A stretch of 64,000 nucleotides of DNA. Source: Gibbula magus. Taxonomy: Eukaryota > Mollusca > Gastropoda > Trochida > Trochidae. The DNA is taken from the NCBI GenBank assembly GCA_936450465.1, contig OW388289.1:77736593-77800592 (forward strand). Reading direction: 5' to 3'. This document shows positions 22,601-33,639 of the stretch, in pieces (position 1 is the stretch's first letter; each line of letters opens with the position of its first letter). The notes beneath the pieces were generated by a model, which saw only the letters and a program-made list of their open reading frames with translations, searched no databases and was not told the DNA's origin. Position numbers and translations under genes: made by a program.

Positions 22601-24894
22601 GTGCCGGGGGAGGCTATTCCTATCAGAGGGGAGATCTTCAACCAGAGTAGCAGGAAGATGACTAAATCCTTTACAAAACTAGCAATGGCATGTATAATGT
22701 ACCTTCTTGTTTGGAATGACAGGACACTTTTTGAAAATGATATAGAACTGTTTTACCTAAGCCTCCTCATTGTGAGTAATATTTCCTGAACTCCTTGTAA
22801 TACAAATAGTAATGGTCAAATAGATACAAGCATGTCTTTCTCGCGTAATTTTGCTTCTTAAAGTAATATACAAAATGTATGGTGTTAATTTATTGATGTC
22901 CAAAGAGGTACAGTAAAGCCCGCTTTGAAAAGCAAGAAGGGTTTAAAGTATTGTTATCTGATTGGCAAGAAAATTTTCTTTCTAACCGGTTTAAACTGTC
23001 TAAAGACACGAGGTGGACATCTGCCATTTGCAAAGACGTTTAGGTTCACTGCAGAACAATATTACCTACGAGGGCAGTCATATCCGGTTTCATATTTTTC
23101 ATACGATGCCCTAGGGCTTTGACGTTGCGGTCTAAATTCTGCGACGGTGGTTTCCAGCCTATGGTTGAAGGGAGATTTTAGCATATTTTCATAAATGTCA
23201 TGATGTCATGTAATAAACTGAATATTATATGAGTGTGTATGTCATACTATATTAACGACACTCGTGCCTGAATATCGGTATATCCCTCGCTTCCGCTCGG
23301 GAAATACTATTATTCAGGCACTCGTGTCGTAAAAATAGTATGACATAGACACTCATATAATATCCTCTATATAAATAAGCGTGTGAGCTATGTTATACAT
23401 TGGACCTTGTGTGGTCATGGATGAGTGTCCGTTCTTCATCTGGAAGGTCGAGATTAGGATCCAAATCCGCATGATACAGTATACGTTGCATCTTCTCTGA
23501 ACTATCGCGATGGAGTCCTGTGGCAACCACTGCATCCAAGTGTACAAAATAAATTTCAGTTGTAACCACATAATAAGAACTGGCAATTTGTTGTTTTCAC
23601 TTTACAATTGATCGATAGTCATTTTATGACACAAGGTTCCTATGATTGCAGGTGAGTCACTACCACGCCCGAGGGAAGAGCAAGATGGAATACAGGGAGG
23701 TGTCGAGTGTACGGAGGGGTCCAATAGATCCCGGAGACTCGGACACCTGGAACGGGGACGGTCTCCTCATCCCCCCAATACCCCCCTCGGTCCTCACTGG
23801 CTGCAGGATCATCCAGGTCAATTATCTCGTTGAGGTAAGCACATACATATACTCAATATTCACCTCCAATAGCAAATACTATGTGAGTTCAGCATGATCA
23901 TTCAAAGGGTAAGACAAAGTAGTCTTGTTGAATTTCCGTCCTGCACAGTCTCGTTTCGCAAAGACTTATTTAACAACTGAGTGTATGCCATGTTTATTAA
24001 ATGCTATCAGTCGTAATCGACAGTGAATGGACATTAATGGAGATTAGTTAATAACTGTATATCAAGTTGTGTCACTTGATGAAGAAGAGACTGTTCTCTG
24101 TAACGGTGTCCGTGTGTTGAAGAGAGTCCCCTCTCGTTGTATAGTTTGGAACCTTAAGTCCTCATCCTCTCCCTTGGTAGTATAGGAAAGATCTAAGTTT
24201 GCTGTGTGTTCTAACTTTCAGATGTGTGTTGTTCCTTCCGGCCTCTCTTTCGATCTGGTTGTGGCACTTCCAGTCATCATAGGCTCCATCCCACTCCAAG
24301 TTACTTTACAACAGTACGGGATGACAGCCTCAGCAACTCGTCAGTATATTCAGTCTATTGTGTATTTGTTCCACCTTTCTGTTTTAACAGAATGCAATTA
24401 CTGTGGTAACTGGCAAAGTAAAATAATTGGTATCATAAAATTTCATATCAATAAATTAACATGTGTATTTAATTACACACACAAAATCTATACTGATGAT
24501 GACCACAATTAATTTTTAAATATGTCAATATATTAGTAACATTTCGAAAACAAATCATCGAAATATTAAATGTTATTTTTAAAGAAGTGTGTTTGACACA
24601 TCATGTTTAATTATACGTCATGTATACACCTGGCAATTCACTTTCTACCTCAATCACGTCTTTAAAACGTTGTATTTTCAACAACATATGAGGCTTGTGA
24701 TCACAAGATTTATGAAGTATGTTCAATTCTATGTAACTATTCCAGCAACCTATGGAGCGAGTACATTCGGCGAGGTGGACTTATATGGGGCAACAGGGGA
24801 GGAGGAGGAAGAGGGTAGCGCACCCCAGGGCACCAACGAGCCCTCCAACTACACTCCCCAGTACGCCTACTACAACTGGGGACAGCCCAGATAA
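16501..24894 (+). CDS. Alpha-arrestin (arrestin domain-containing protein), 7 exons
   Basis: Joined exons 16501-16618, 16974-17108, 19902-20128, 22505-22687, 23652-23834, 24222-24339 and 24746-24894 total 1113 nt: 370 residues plus TAA. Alpha-arrestins are cytosolic adaptors for trafficking and ubiquitination of membrane proteins. The N-arrestin fold includes YYPGQPIEGQVMV (residues 18-30), GGARVHWSE and LPQTIPASYES. The C-arrestin fold begins at the five-Cys run 172-176 and has LDRKGYVPGE (187-196), LIPPIPPSVL, GLSFDL and LPVIIGSIPL. The tail has an acidic run and ends YAYYNWGQPR. I found no PPxY motif, which in several relatives binds Nedd4-type ligases. The N-terminal Met choice fits the family start. 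Intron phases are 1,1,0,0,0,1. Five introns are clean GT-AG. Intron 4 appears to use a GC donor. Confidence 0.95.
16974..17108 (+). CDS. Arrestin exon 2 (residues 40-84)
   Basis: The acceptor is TTCTTAG at 16967-16973. It encodes GIRLHFYGGARVHWSE and TVTTYYTSTETYF, matching the family's GxAxVxWsE strand and the following loop. The donor is GTAATA at 17109, phase 1. Confidence 0.95.
17960..18530 (-). mobile_element. Dispersed repeat with tRNA-like SINE head, copy 1
   Basis: Lies in intron 2 of the arrestin gene. The reverse complement of a related copy is found at about 60440-60965. Shared blocks include the ACCATAGCAACGAGACC end, ACAAGTGTAGGTGT, and AATTGACTCCATT read on the minus strand. 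A tRNA-like block occupies 18225-18292 on the minus strand. Its B-box-like segment is AGGTTCGATCTCAGG. It encodes no protein. Confidence 0.75.
18531..19901. other. Remainder of arrestin intron 2
   Basis: AT-rich intronic sequence with no supported nested gene or repeat. It ends in TTCTGATTTTACAG, the acceptor for exon 3. Confidence 0.6.
19902..20128 (+). CDS. Arrestin exon 3 (residues 85-160)
   Basis: Encodes the core of the N domain, including NYPFRFQLPQTIPASYES and GRIRYSLSCVIDKPW, and ends in VDLNTIPGVL in phase 0. The donor is CTG|GTGAGT at 20129. The last 42 nt of this exon and the first 16 nt of the intron form the unit of the minisatellite that follows. Confidence 0.95.
20087..21595. 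repeat. 58-bp minisatellite built from an exon-intron junction
   Basis: Starting with the true end of exon 3, a 58-bp unit repeats at constant pitch. Each unit has about 42 nt of exon 3 (GTCATCAGTCTGGTGGACC through GGGGTTCTG) and 16 nt of intron starting GTGAGTTTAC. The real donor is at 20129 and the last copy at 21579, exactly 25 units apart, giving 26 copies of the 5' splice site. Nearly every copy keeps GTGAGT; one near 20360 reads GTGGGT. Because 58 is not a multiple of three, reading through the first donor reaches a stop within one unit. Confidence 0.97.
21596..22504. other. Remainder of arrestin intron 3
   Basis: Noncoding. It ends in the pyrimidine-rich acceptor CTCTTCTGACCCCTCCAG. 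No other feature is seen. Confidence 0.6.
22505..22687 (+). CDS. Arrestin exon 4 (residues 161-221), likely GC donor
   Basis: Starts the C-arrestin domain: EGGTATDSKTLCCCCCKSGP, then LKLDRKGYVPGEAIPIRGEI and NQSSRKMT. The acceptor is strong. No phase-0 GT donor of reasonable quality lies at the right place. ATG|GCATGT at 22688 is a GC donor in phase 0, and joining it to exon 5 gives FTKLAM-VSHYHARGK with the spacing expected between NxSSR and the xARGK motif. The exon body is certain; the 3' edge is inferred. Confidence 0.85.
22688..23651. other. Arrestin intron 4 (probable GC-AG)
   Basis: Noncoding sequence with a long palindrome at 23222-23363. It ends TATGATTGCAG, directly followed by GTGAGT at the start of exon 5. 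Confidence 0.7.
23222..23363. repeat. Long hairpin in arrestin intron 4
   Basis: The left arm (ATATTATATGAGTGT, GTCATACTAT, CGACACTCGTGCCTGAATA) is matched on the right by TATTCAGGCACTCGTGTCG, ATAGTATGACAT and ACACTCATATAATAT. Arms are about 55 bp with a few mismatches around a loop of about 30 bases. It is probably a non-autonomous DNA element. Confidence 0.85.
23652..23834 (+). CDS. Arrestin exon 5 (residues 222-282)
   Basis: Encodes VSHYHARGKSKMEYREVSSV, then DTWNGDGLLIPPIPPSVLTG and CRIIQVNYLVE. These are the hallmark C-arrestin strands (WNGxxLxIPPxxPSxL, then CxIIxVxYxL). It is 61 codons, phase 0 at both ends, with donor GAG|GTAAGC. Confidence 0.95.
24222..24339 (+). CDS. Arrestin exon 6 (residues 283-321)
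   Basis: The acceptor is TTCTAACTTTCAG. It encodes MCVVPSGLSFDLVVALPVII and GSIPL, the last conserved strand (LPVVIGTIPL in relatives). The donor GTCAGT at 24340 leaves phase 1, and joining to exon 7 gives ATPTYGAS. Confidence 0.9.
24746..24894 (+). CDS. Arrestin exon 7 with stop (residues 322-370)
   Basis: Encodes TYGASTFGEVDLYGATG, an acidic EEEEE run and a tail ending YTPQYAYYNWGQPR, then TAA at 24892-24894. The tail resembles FGxVxI and YxPxYxYY segments in related invertebrate proteins, but the PPxY positions read TPTY and TPQY. Confidence 0.92.
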
Positions 24895-25760
24895 TTACCA
24901 AAACAGTCTATTCAACCAATACATTTTACAGAAGAAATACACATTTCTCCAAGACATAAATTAATTTCGATTTAATATTTTGGTACAGTTATAAGGTTCA
25001 TCTTCCCTTGGATTGCCTTACCTCACCAAGACACCAAGTTGGTAATTTAGCATGTTTGGACATGCACTTGAAGATGTGACAGACAGACTAATCACACACT
25101 GGCGAATTGTAGCTTAATAGATGAATGACCGGTTTTGTTCACGCATAGCATATCTGGTCATTTATCTATATTGCGCAACTTATTTGCGTTGCAATTCGCT
25201 TGTGATCCATATTAAACAGGAGAGCTTTTGCTGTGATATATTTTTACATATTTGTATGTATCTGTTCTATATCTATATCTATCAATATATGTTTAAATAT
25301 TTAAAATATATTTCAAAATATATTTGCTATCTGTGATAATGATACAATGAGATGTGAATAGTATTTACAAACAGTATTGTTTATGGTCACCTGATATTAG
25401 AATGTATACACAAATCCAAAAAGTGTATAAAATCAAATCTTTAGCTTTCATTTTCCTCAATTAACTGAATCTATAATCCTAATCTTCTATTCACTGTTTG
25501 ATATAAACAATCTGTTAAAAATATTATTTATTTAGCGTTCTAGAATTAAATTCCACATTTTATAAAAAAAACTATTCGTAATGTGATAATAGTGTAAAGT
25601 AGCATGTAGTTTTGATATGCACGTCTCTCAACAATCATATATGTACAAAGGGCATATTTGCGCTCTAGTCCGCTTCCATTTACGTGTATTTTTATATTTG
25701 TTTACTTGTGCTGAACGGCTATGCAGAATTTATTTATTATATGAAATAAAATAACACCAT
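24895..25760 (+). other. Presumed arrestin 3' untranslated region
   Basis: AT-rich sequence after the stop codon. An AATAAA at 25745-25750 is a possible polyadenylation signal; weaker variants occur earlier. The true end cannot be fixed from sequence alone. Confidence 0.4.
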
Positions 25761-26589
25761 CAATTGAATGAATACACCGTTTTGTTTGTTGTAATAACAT
25801 TGTGTGCTGTCATAACGATAATGGTTCATTTGCCATGACGTCGTATAACGTTTATATTGTATTTATTATGCTGCAGTTTACAGCTTGGGTGAATGAAAAT
25901 TCAGTTCAGTTTTGGTATGTGTATGTTCATGCTCGCTATGGCTTAGTTCTTGATTGATTAAACGGCTTACACTGTATACACAGTCTGTGGAGCTCGTGTT
26001 ATCTTGGGCATGCTAAAAGGTATAAGGCATGTAGACACTAAAGTTGAAATAACATTGATTAAATTGTACACATTGATATCGATAACATGCATTTATCGGT
26101 TGCTATATAAATACCCATCGAACAGATATTTAATCGCCCTACTAATCATAATACAAGAAATGATTTATGTGAATGTACTTGCGCGGTTCATGTAGATACC
26201 ATACGTTTGTTATGTCAGAAATAATCGGTTTTGTTGTATTCAAAGATTAAATTCAAAAACGTATGCTAAGTGAATATTCATTGAAATATGCATAACGGTC
26301 ATTGCAAGTAATTAGATATATTTATAAGAAGTCAGATAACCATGTGAGCCATTTTCATTATATTCATTTTCTTGAATGTACGCCGATGATTTACATTTAC
26401 ATTGCATTTGACCTATTTACTACATGGTCAAAATAACCTGCTGAAGGGTCTCGCAGTGTCCTGTCTACAGGTAAACTGAACCGAGGGCAAACGTTTAAAC
26501 GTACACGTATCGCAGGAGGAGTAAAAACATTGACCCGTATAGAAAGAAGTATACTTAGCACTAAAATACATACTGATTCTTCACATAGA
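25761..26589. other. Unassigned intergenic sequence
   Basis: No supported gene or repeat. Confidence 0.5.
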
Positions 26590-26760
26590 ACATATATCAC
26601 ATTCACACTATCTGCACACGTTCACTTAGAACTTGTACTTTTCGGGACAACTCCCATTCGTGACTCGAACTCACATCCTCAGATTCAGACACCAGTCGCC
26701 AGCATTGACTGTCCTGGCAGATTAACCACTCTTTGGGAAAGTTAGTGTTGGCGATTACAG
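26590..26760 (-). mobile_element. tRNA-related SINE-like copy
   Basis: On the minus strand there is an A-box-like AGTGGTTAATCTGCCAGGAC and, about 40 bases on, a B-box-like GAGTTCGAGTCACG. The flank CACTATCTGCA and CTTGTACTTTTC blocks are shared with copies at 36290-36420 and 36478-36610. The family is dispersed in the same orientation. Confidence 0.6.
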
Positions 26761-29700
26761 TCTGACTTCGAATCCGGTTAAGTTCTCGTCTCGAAAAAAT
26801 ACAATAAGTTTTACTACTGCAGATAGTATTTAAACGTACATCCATTGTGTTGTTGCGAGTCACATATTGCAAACGTTATAAATGGTGTTACTTTATCGAG
26901 AAGTACCGACTGTTACCGAAAACTACCATGTTGATGATAGTAGACTTAGCATATTGACAATATGAAGGTAAAAGTAGTGAATTCTGATCGAAAACCGGAC
27001 AATGTAAAGCGTGTGGCGCGGGTCAATGAGTCAAACGTAATTTTTTAATCTTATTTATAACAGACAAAAAGGACAAATTTGAGTTGATAATGTTTAATAG
27101 GTCACATAAATACTATGCATGTGAATGGGACGTGCAGTTTCGGTTTCTGCACATGCATAATGATGTTACTCAATTTTAATTTGAAACTAGTACTTATGAT
27201 ATATTTGGCGATTGGGGATAAATAAGCAAGTTGAGTGAATTTATTTGTATTGTAGACAACACATGTGGTGAGTTGGAACGTATTAAAGCCAAATAAAAAT
27301 TTATGAAACACAATGGATGCACCTTTAAGGTTACATATACATTGGACGTACTCGTGCCTGAAAAGAGTAGAAGCATAACAATCATGCATATATTTAGAAT
27401 ATATTATGAAAGTTGTGAACAATGCAACACAGTATATTTTGGGATGGGTTTTTTTTATGTACAATTAGGTTATTCGTTTTAGTCCTCGAAATGGAGTTTT
27501 AATAATGATGGGTTTATGGTGGAACATTATACAATGTACAAAGTTGCAACCGAACATGCAAGTAATTTTAGATTGGTGATTGTTATGTTATGCTAAGCGA
27601 TGTGAGACCGAGTTTTCTCGTTATTATATGACGAACAATGGGAATTATCAGTCAAATGAACTATCTATCAAGCTACAGTGAAAATTACTTATATTTTCAC
27701 TGTGACCAATGACTGATATACTTTGACGTCAGAAAACAATGGTCTGACGTAACGAATTATATTATGCCGTCACATTGTTACTGTGGTGATGGGGTGTTCC
27801 TTGCAGCCGATGACCATGAAAACGGATATTACAAGGATAACATCATATAATGAATAGAGTATCTGTCAATTCTTGACAAATACCATGTTTATCTCATGGC
27901 TGCGCAAATATAAATAAATGGCTGTAAATATCTACTTTTCTACCTCACTCGATGAGATAAAAATAGTATTTGTCAAGAAAAGATATCACTTTCTCAACAC
28001 AGTGAACATATCACAATGTGGATGACGTCATGTGTACAGTAGTATGACGTCACATTTACAATCAACGTAACGTCATCGCCGTTGCTAAGTGACATAGCAA
28101 CAATGGTATGACGTCTCTAGAACTCGCTCTACTGAAGCAATGTTTGACTAAAAACACAAAATATCTACTATGTCTCAGTTGCTACATAATAGTAAAGACT
28201 TTCTACACCAAGATACATATGGTAGCATTTTATCGATAACTAAGATATTTATAACACATTCATGCACTTATAATTACACTTACATACAGTAGAGTGTTAT
28301 TCTTGCTTGAGAACCACGGAGATCATATAACACTCCTTCATTAGCCCAGGTCACGCATCTTAGATTAACAGAGGAGATAACTTTAGTCCCAAAGTTATGT
28401 CAATAGTCGGCTAATAATATTCGATATAACGGCGAACACAATGCTTAAACAGACTTTTTAGTTTTTAATGTCATTCATTTCATTTTAGTCATATATGTTT
28501 CTTCTGATATCCCGTATTTATAAAACATACTTTCACAAGAATGTTCTTAAAGAAACACTTCTTTACTTTCTGGATTTATCAATTTAATTTGGGATGTACA
28601 TGTTAATCTCTGAAGTTTCCATTCTTTCAGAGTCCTGGTGTAGCTAAACATACATTCAAGGCACTAGAATGTTGTCAGCTCTTAGCGTTTTACTCTCTAT
28701 ATCCATTCACCCCAAATGGGTTTCATATATTTCTGATCATTCTCATGAAAGCCCGTTTAAGTTAATACTTTCAGTGCACGTGAATTTTATCACTGCTGGG
28801 AGCTTTACGTTCTAAATTTATTACTTTCATTTGGGTCATATATCTTTCTAATCATTCTTCTGAAATCTCCCGTGATGGCTAAGTACACTTTCATTGACGA
28901 GAATGTTGTCACTTTTGATAAGATTTTGATTTATGTATTTTTATGTTGATATTATACCTGTATATACTTTTCTCTCACGATTCATTACACTTTGTTGAAA
29001 GGTAAAGCGTTTGAATATTGCAGGTAATACGTTACTGGCAGTAGCATGTGAGGCAGAAATAACATACCTCCTTACAAAACATGTCTGAACTTATCCCATT
29101 ACTAAAATCTCTTGGAGCCAAAGTATTTCGCAATATCCCCCGTACACCCTCAATCTGTCTCGTTGACGGGAGATAAGTATAACCTGTACGTGTCAGGGTC
29201 ATTAAGTAAAATTACACATTTCTGTTTCTTAATCTCAATGCATATGTGCTTAGGATTAGTTTCAGCCAAAGGAGGTGCATGTTGTCGATCGAAACACAAC
29301 TACAAAATATTGATTTTAAAATATAATATGAAACATGCGTTATTTCACTTTGGTGTTGTAACTGTCGGAGAGTTTTAAACATGTGAAATAGAAAAATTGA
29401 TGAGATGTGTAGTGTTCAGTATACAATAATACCTTTCCACTAGGAAGAGAACTTACACTTTTCATTCATCTTAACACAATGGACATGTTCCTATATGCAG
29501 TTACTTCATATTTACAGAGACTTACAATTTCACAACCATAAAGAAATTATAAAAGACTTTCACTTCTACGTAATAAAATTTCGAAAGGTAAGCTTAGTTT
29601 ATCGCTGAATATTTTAATTTCGTTACTTATTTTATTTATTTTCAAAACATTTATCAATGTTTATCATTCAAATAATCCATGACCAAATCGTATCCCACCT

Positions 29701-30570
29701 TTTCAATACAATTATTATTATATAAAGCACCCGTAAAATATTCCCAACTCTCATATTATACATTTTCTCCTCAGTATTGTTAAATTCACCAATATAAACC
29801 AATCGTAAACGTTGTTCAGTTATCAGAACGGAGCGAATAAGTTTAAAAGAACTCTCCACAATGAACTAATTAAGCTTCTGTTTTTGAAAGTAATATCAGT
29901 TAGCAGACTCTATACTAGGTGTGATTTATTCCTAACATGGATATTTTTGTGTATGTATGTTCCAACACACGTACTGCAAAAATCGGTTTTTCAAAATGGT
30001 GTTGGACAGAGTGTTTGACATTTCAGTTCAAATTTGATAACATATACAACAGGTTGACCATTCGGCCTCTGTGGCGTCATAAAACAAGGCAAAATGTCCT
30101 GTTTCACTCTCCTTTGTTACGCTCTAAAGATTGTTTCCAAATGACATAAACAAAAAAATTTTAAATTTTAAACTCACAGTATAACTATATTTGAGTCGTA
30201 ATTATAACTCGAGGATTTAATCTTTCTCACATCTTTGCTGTTATCGTATTTATATTGACAGGCATATTGACAGGCATATTGACAGGTATATTGACAAAGG
30301 ATTTATTTGAGCCCAATTGGTATGACGAAGGAGAACAAGCTACATTTATGAATGCGACGTTTGGTTGTTAATACTAACACCGTTATAAAACAAGTTCTGA
30401 GTGTGTTTATATCTACATCAAAACGTCGCGTTTATAGCAATAAATAAATTCAACTTGACTATCAATAGAACTTGTTCTGCTTCGTGTAATTTATCATGGT
30501 GATGGCCGCAAATTGGAGGGCTGTTCAGTGTGTAACCGATTAAACAACAATGCAGTGCTGCTAAGACATA
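26761..30570. other. Unassigned intergenic sequence with weak repeats
   Basis: No gene supported. An imperfect hairpin lies near 27865-27985 (TTCTTGACAAATA against TATTTGTCAAGAA). Between about 28440 and 28900 a diverged unit of roughly 160 bp containing CATATATxTTTCTxATCATTCT recurs about three times. GACAGGCATATT is repeated at 30259-30290. Confidence 0.4.
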
Positions 30571-30572
30571 CT

Positions 30573-30909
30573 TTTAAAGGGGCTGTGGCACGTTTTTTGC
30601 AAATTTTATTTTTGCAAATTTTTCGTTTATAATGATAGTTTATATAATTTATATTTACTTTCGGCGTAAAGCATCTTATTACACGATACAAATGTCATTA
30701 GTGATAATAACGGTGTTGCGTGTTTTAATGTGAACACGTTTTATTATTTCGAATAACAAATACAATTCCCATGGCTTCACCGAACTAAGTACACTCATTT
30801 TCAACTTGATTTTCCGAAGAAAGAAGGGTGTTTACTATTGGTGATATTATTTTTCAAATACATTTCATGGACTTATTTGAGCGAAAAAACGTGCTACTGT
30901 CCCTTTAAA
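30573..30909. mobile_element. MITE-like element with 25-bp inverted ends
   Basis: The 5' end AAAGGGGCTGTGGCACGTTT and the reverse complement of the 3' end, AAAGGGACAGTAGCACGTTT, match with three mismatches. TTTAAA borders both ends. About 335 bp, with no coding capacity. Confidence 0.8.
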
Positions 30910-33639
30910 TCTCTGATGTCTCAATTTATTATTTTGCAACTTTGAACACTTCTTGTCTTCTTCTTAACCCATTGCGTATATGTTATGTACTTGTGTTCAA
31001 AAGAAGTTTTCTTTTTGATAATATGTCTATAATGAATCACATTAAGTATTTCAGTTATTCCCCGGCGATGAAAAGACTAGATTTGAGAGCGGCAGTGTTG
31101 GAAACGTGTGTAAAAGTTTCTTCACTGATCTCCTAAAATATATGACACTGAAATTCTTCTCGTCAAGTAGTTAGAATTCAACTCATTCTTAAAATTGTTT
31201 GTTGTTGTATGTAATCTCGATAACCCAAGCACGTAATCGATCTAATGTATATATACATTAAATAAAATGTATGTTATGACCAAATAATAGATGCGGCCGT
31301 AAAATATTTATTTCCAAGGATACACCAAGGATTTCCTCCATCCGCCCATCCATCAGTCTGTCCGACCACTTTTCATCTGAACTTCGCACAGCGCTGAATA
31401 ACAAGCGATTTGGTGAAACTTTTTTTTACGAATTACTGTATTTTATACTTAGTAATCTTCTGAAATCCTACCTAGTCCGACCGATTACAGAAACACTTAA
31501 CATCCGTTTCGTTTCAGGTTTGGCGCATATCTTCTACTGCCATGACTGTAAACGCAGTGTAGCATTACAAGTGATTTGGATATTTCTCTTGCGATTCATT
31601 TCATACTCTTACCGTATAATATTTCTGTAATCCTCCTTTTTATGACGGGGAGACACATCTGTTTTAGACTGGACACAATGGTTACATAGTACATTATGCT
31701 AAACGTATTGTGGAGCTCCATGAAATCACGTCAAACTAACTTTGTAATGATTGGGAGCCATTTTCACCTGTCACAGGTAAAATTAAAGAGATCTCACGGG
31801 AATGGTCGGGGGTACCAGTGAACCGGACTCACTTACTGGTTTGTTTACATATTGTTCATTTATCCGTTGAAAAGTTATTTTAGTAAAGTTTCCTGGATTA
31901 ATCATTATTCAGCACTCGCAAATTTTGTTTAAAAACCGACGACGTTCGCATTCAGACTGGACACCATGATTGGTAACTATGGTAACTATCTGTCTTCATT
32001 TCTCGTACGTCCTTGAACATAAAACAATATCACTGGTAAAACTTTTTAGTTATTGAATTAGTCTCTATCTTCGTAGTGTCCTCGAGAACTCCATGTTTTA
32101 TATTGATTATTAATAAATATCTTCGAGATATGTTTTACTGGCATTATTTAATTTTGCTTGCAGGTTATGTGCGGTTGCGTAAACATACAGCTAAACATAC
32201 TGTTCGGTTTAGCGTGCACTCACTGCGGATTAACTACTAAATGTTCAAATCAAGAAAAAGCATTAATGATTAAATGATAACATCCCAACTGTTAGTTAGA
32301 TAACTATAAGTAAACAGACAGTAGACATTTCTCGTCGAATACCATGTATATCTAATCGAGTGAATTAGAAATATACATTTTCACGAGTGGCGCATTTTAA
32401 GTATGCATAGTTTGTAAATGATGTTAATGTTATGAATAGAGCATTCAAGATCGCCTTGCTGTTTCACAGCCATCTTATAACGTCATCCAATTGAATGAAC
32501 GTGTTCTGTCACTGAGTAGAATAAACATGTTATTTCACTCAATGAAAATACGAATTTTATTTGAACCGATAAATCCCGCATTTCACCACTGAACATTTAA
32601 TAACAATAACATATTGAATATTTGCAGATACGTTTTTGAATTAACGTTTACACGAGGGAATAATGAAAAGTTCATACAGGAGGCGGGTCTTTTTCGAACG
32701 TAGTAGCCACATAATCTATGGTTGATTTATTTAACTGGCAGTCTTTTGGTTGACTGCTCATTCGTCAATGTTTTCAATTTGTTTACTCTGTCCCAGCTCT
32801 TTTCAGCAATGTTTGTTTTAAATACCTCTGTCTCCCACGTGAGCACGACCAGTACTCCCTATGAGATACCTTCTTGTTTATATCACAAAGTGGTCAATAA
32901 TATATACATTATTTACTTGTTTGCTATTCAGTTACCAATTCAGTTACCGAAGCGTTATAAATTATATATGTTCCGTGTATGTTTGACGTACTTGGATAAC
33001 CTTAGTACTTGGTTGACCTCGTGGCCTTTGGCATGATTCCATCACGATACCATTTCATTAGTACTAATACTAGGCATATAATAATTGATGACAACTTTAC
33101 ATAGACAAAGTACTGACAGGAGAAAGGTTGACGGGCTGATACCATTACAAGTACTAAACCGTGCGTATTTACACACACTGGGCCCAACTTAATTACGGAA
33201 TACTAGTTCGATTCCTATCTTTTCCGACAAAGCGGTTTAAGATTACAGAGCATATACAAAAAAATGGAGCAAGTTGCAGTTGGGATTTGCTGTAAGCGAG
33301 TTCAATCCATTGTCACAGAGACGTTTACACACGGGATATAAAAACGCTCCAATACCGATTACAAGGGTGCATCGCATCCGAAAGGGGCTTTGTTGAAATA
33401 TAAATTGATTTGATTTGATTTTCTTTTATATACCTGAGCGAGTGAGTGTGAGGCTCTACACTTATCATGGCGCACACAGGTGTGTACTGTTCCAGCGAGT
33501 TCAAAGAGGCATAAAACACCATGCATACTACATAACATACACTCTCAAACTTAAAAACTATTTGTTGCAGTAAGCCACAAACCCACATTTATGCTTGTTC
33601 TTTCTCAATCTCATTAAACTCAGATCATTGATGCGTTCC
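30910..33639. other. Unassigned intergenic sequence
   Basis: No gene supported. A short GATTT run near 33405 follows a segment that may be the tail of a SINE. Confidence 0.45.
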
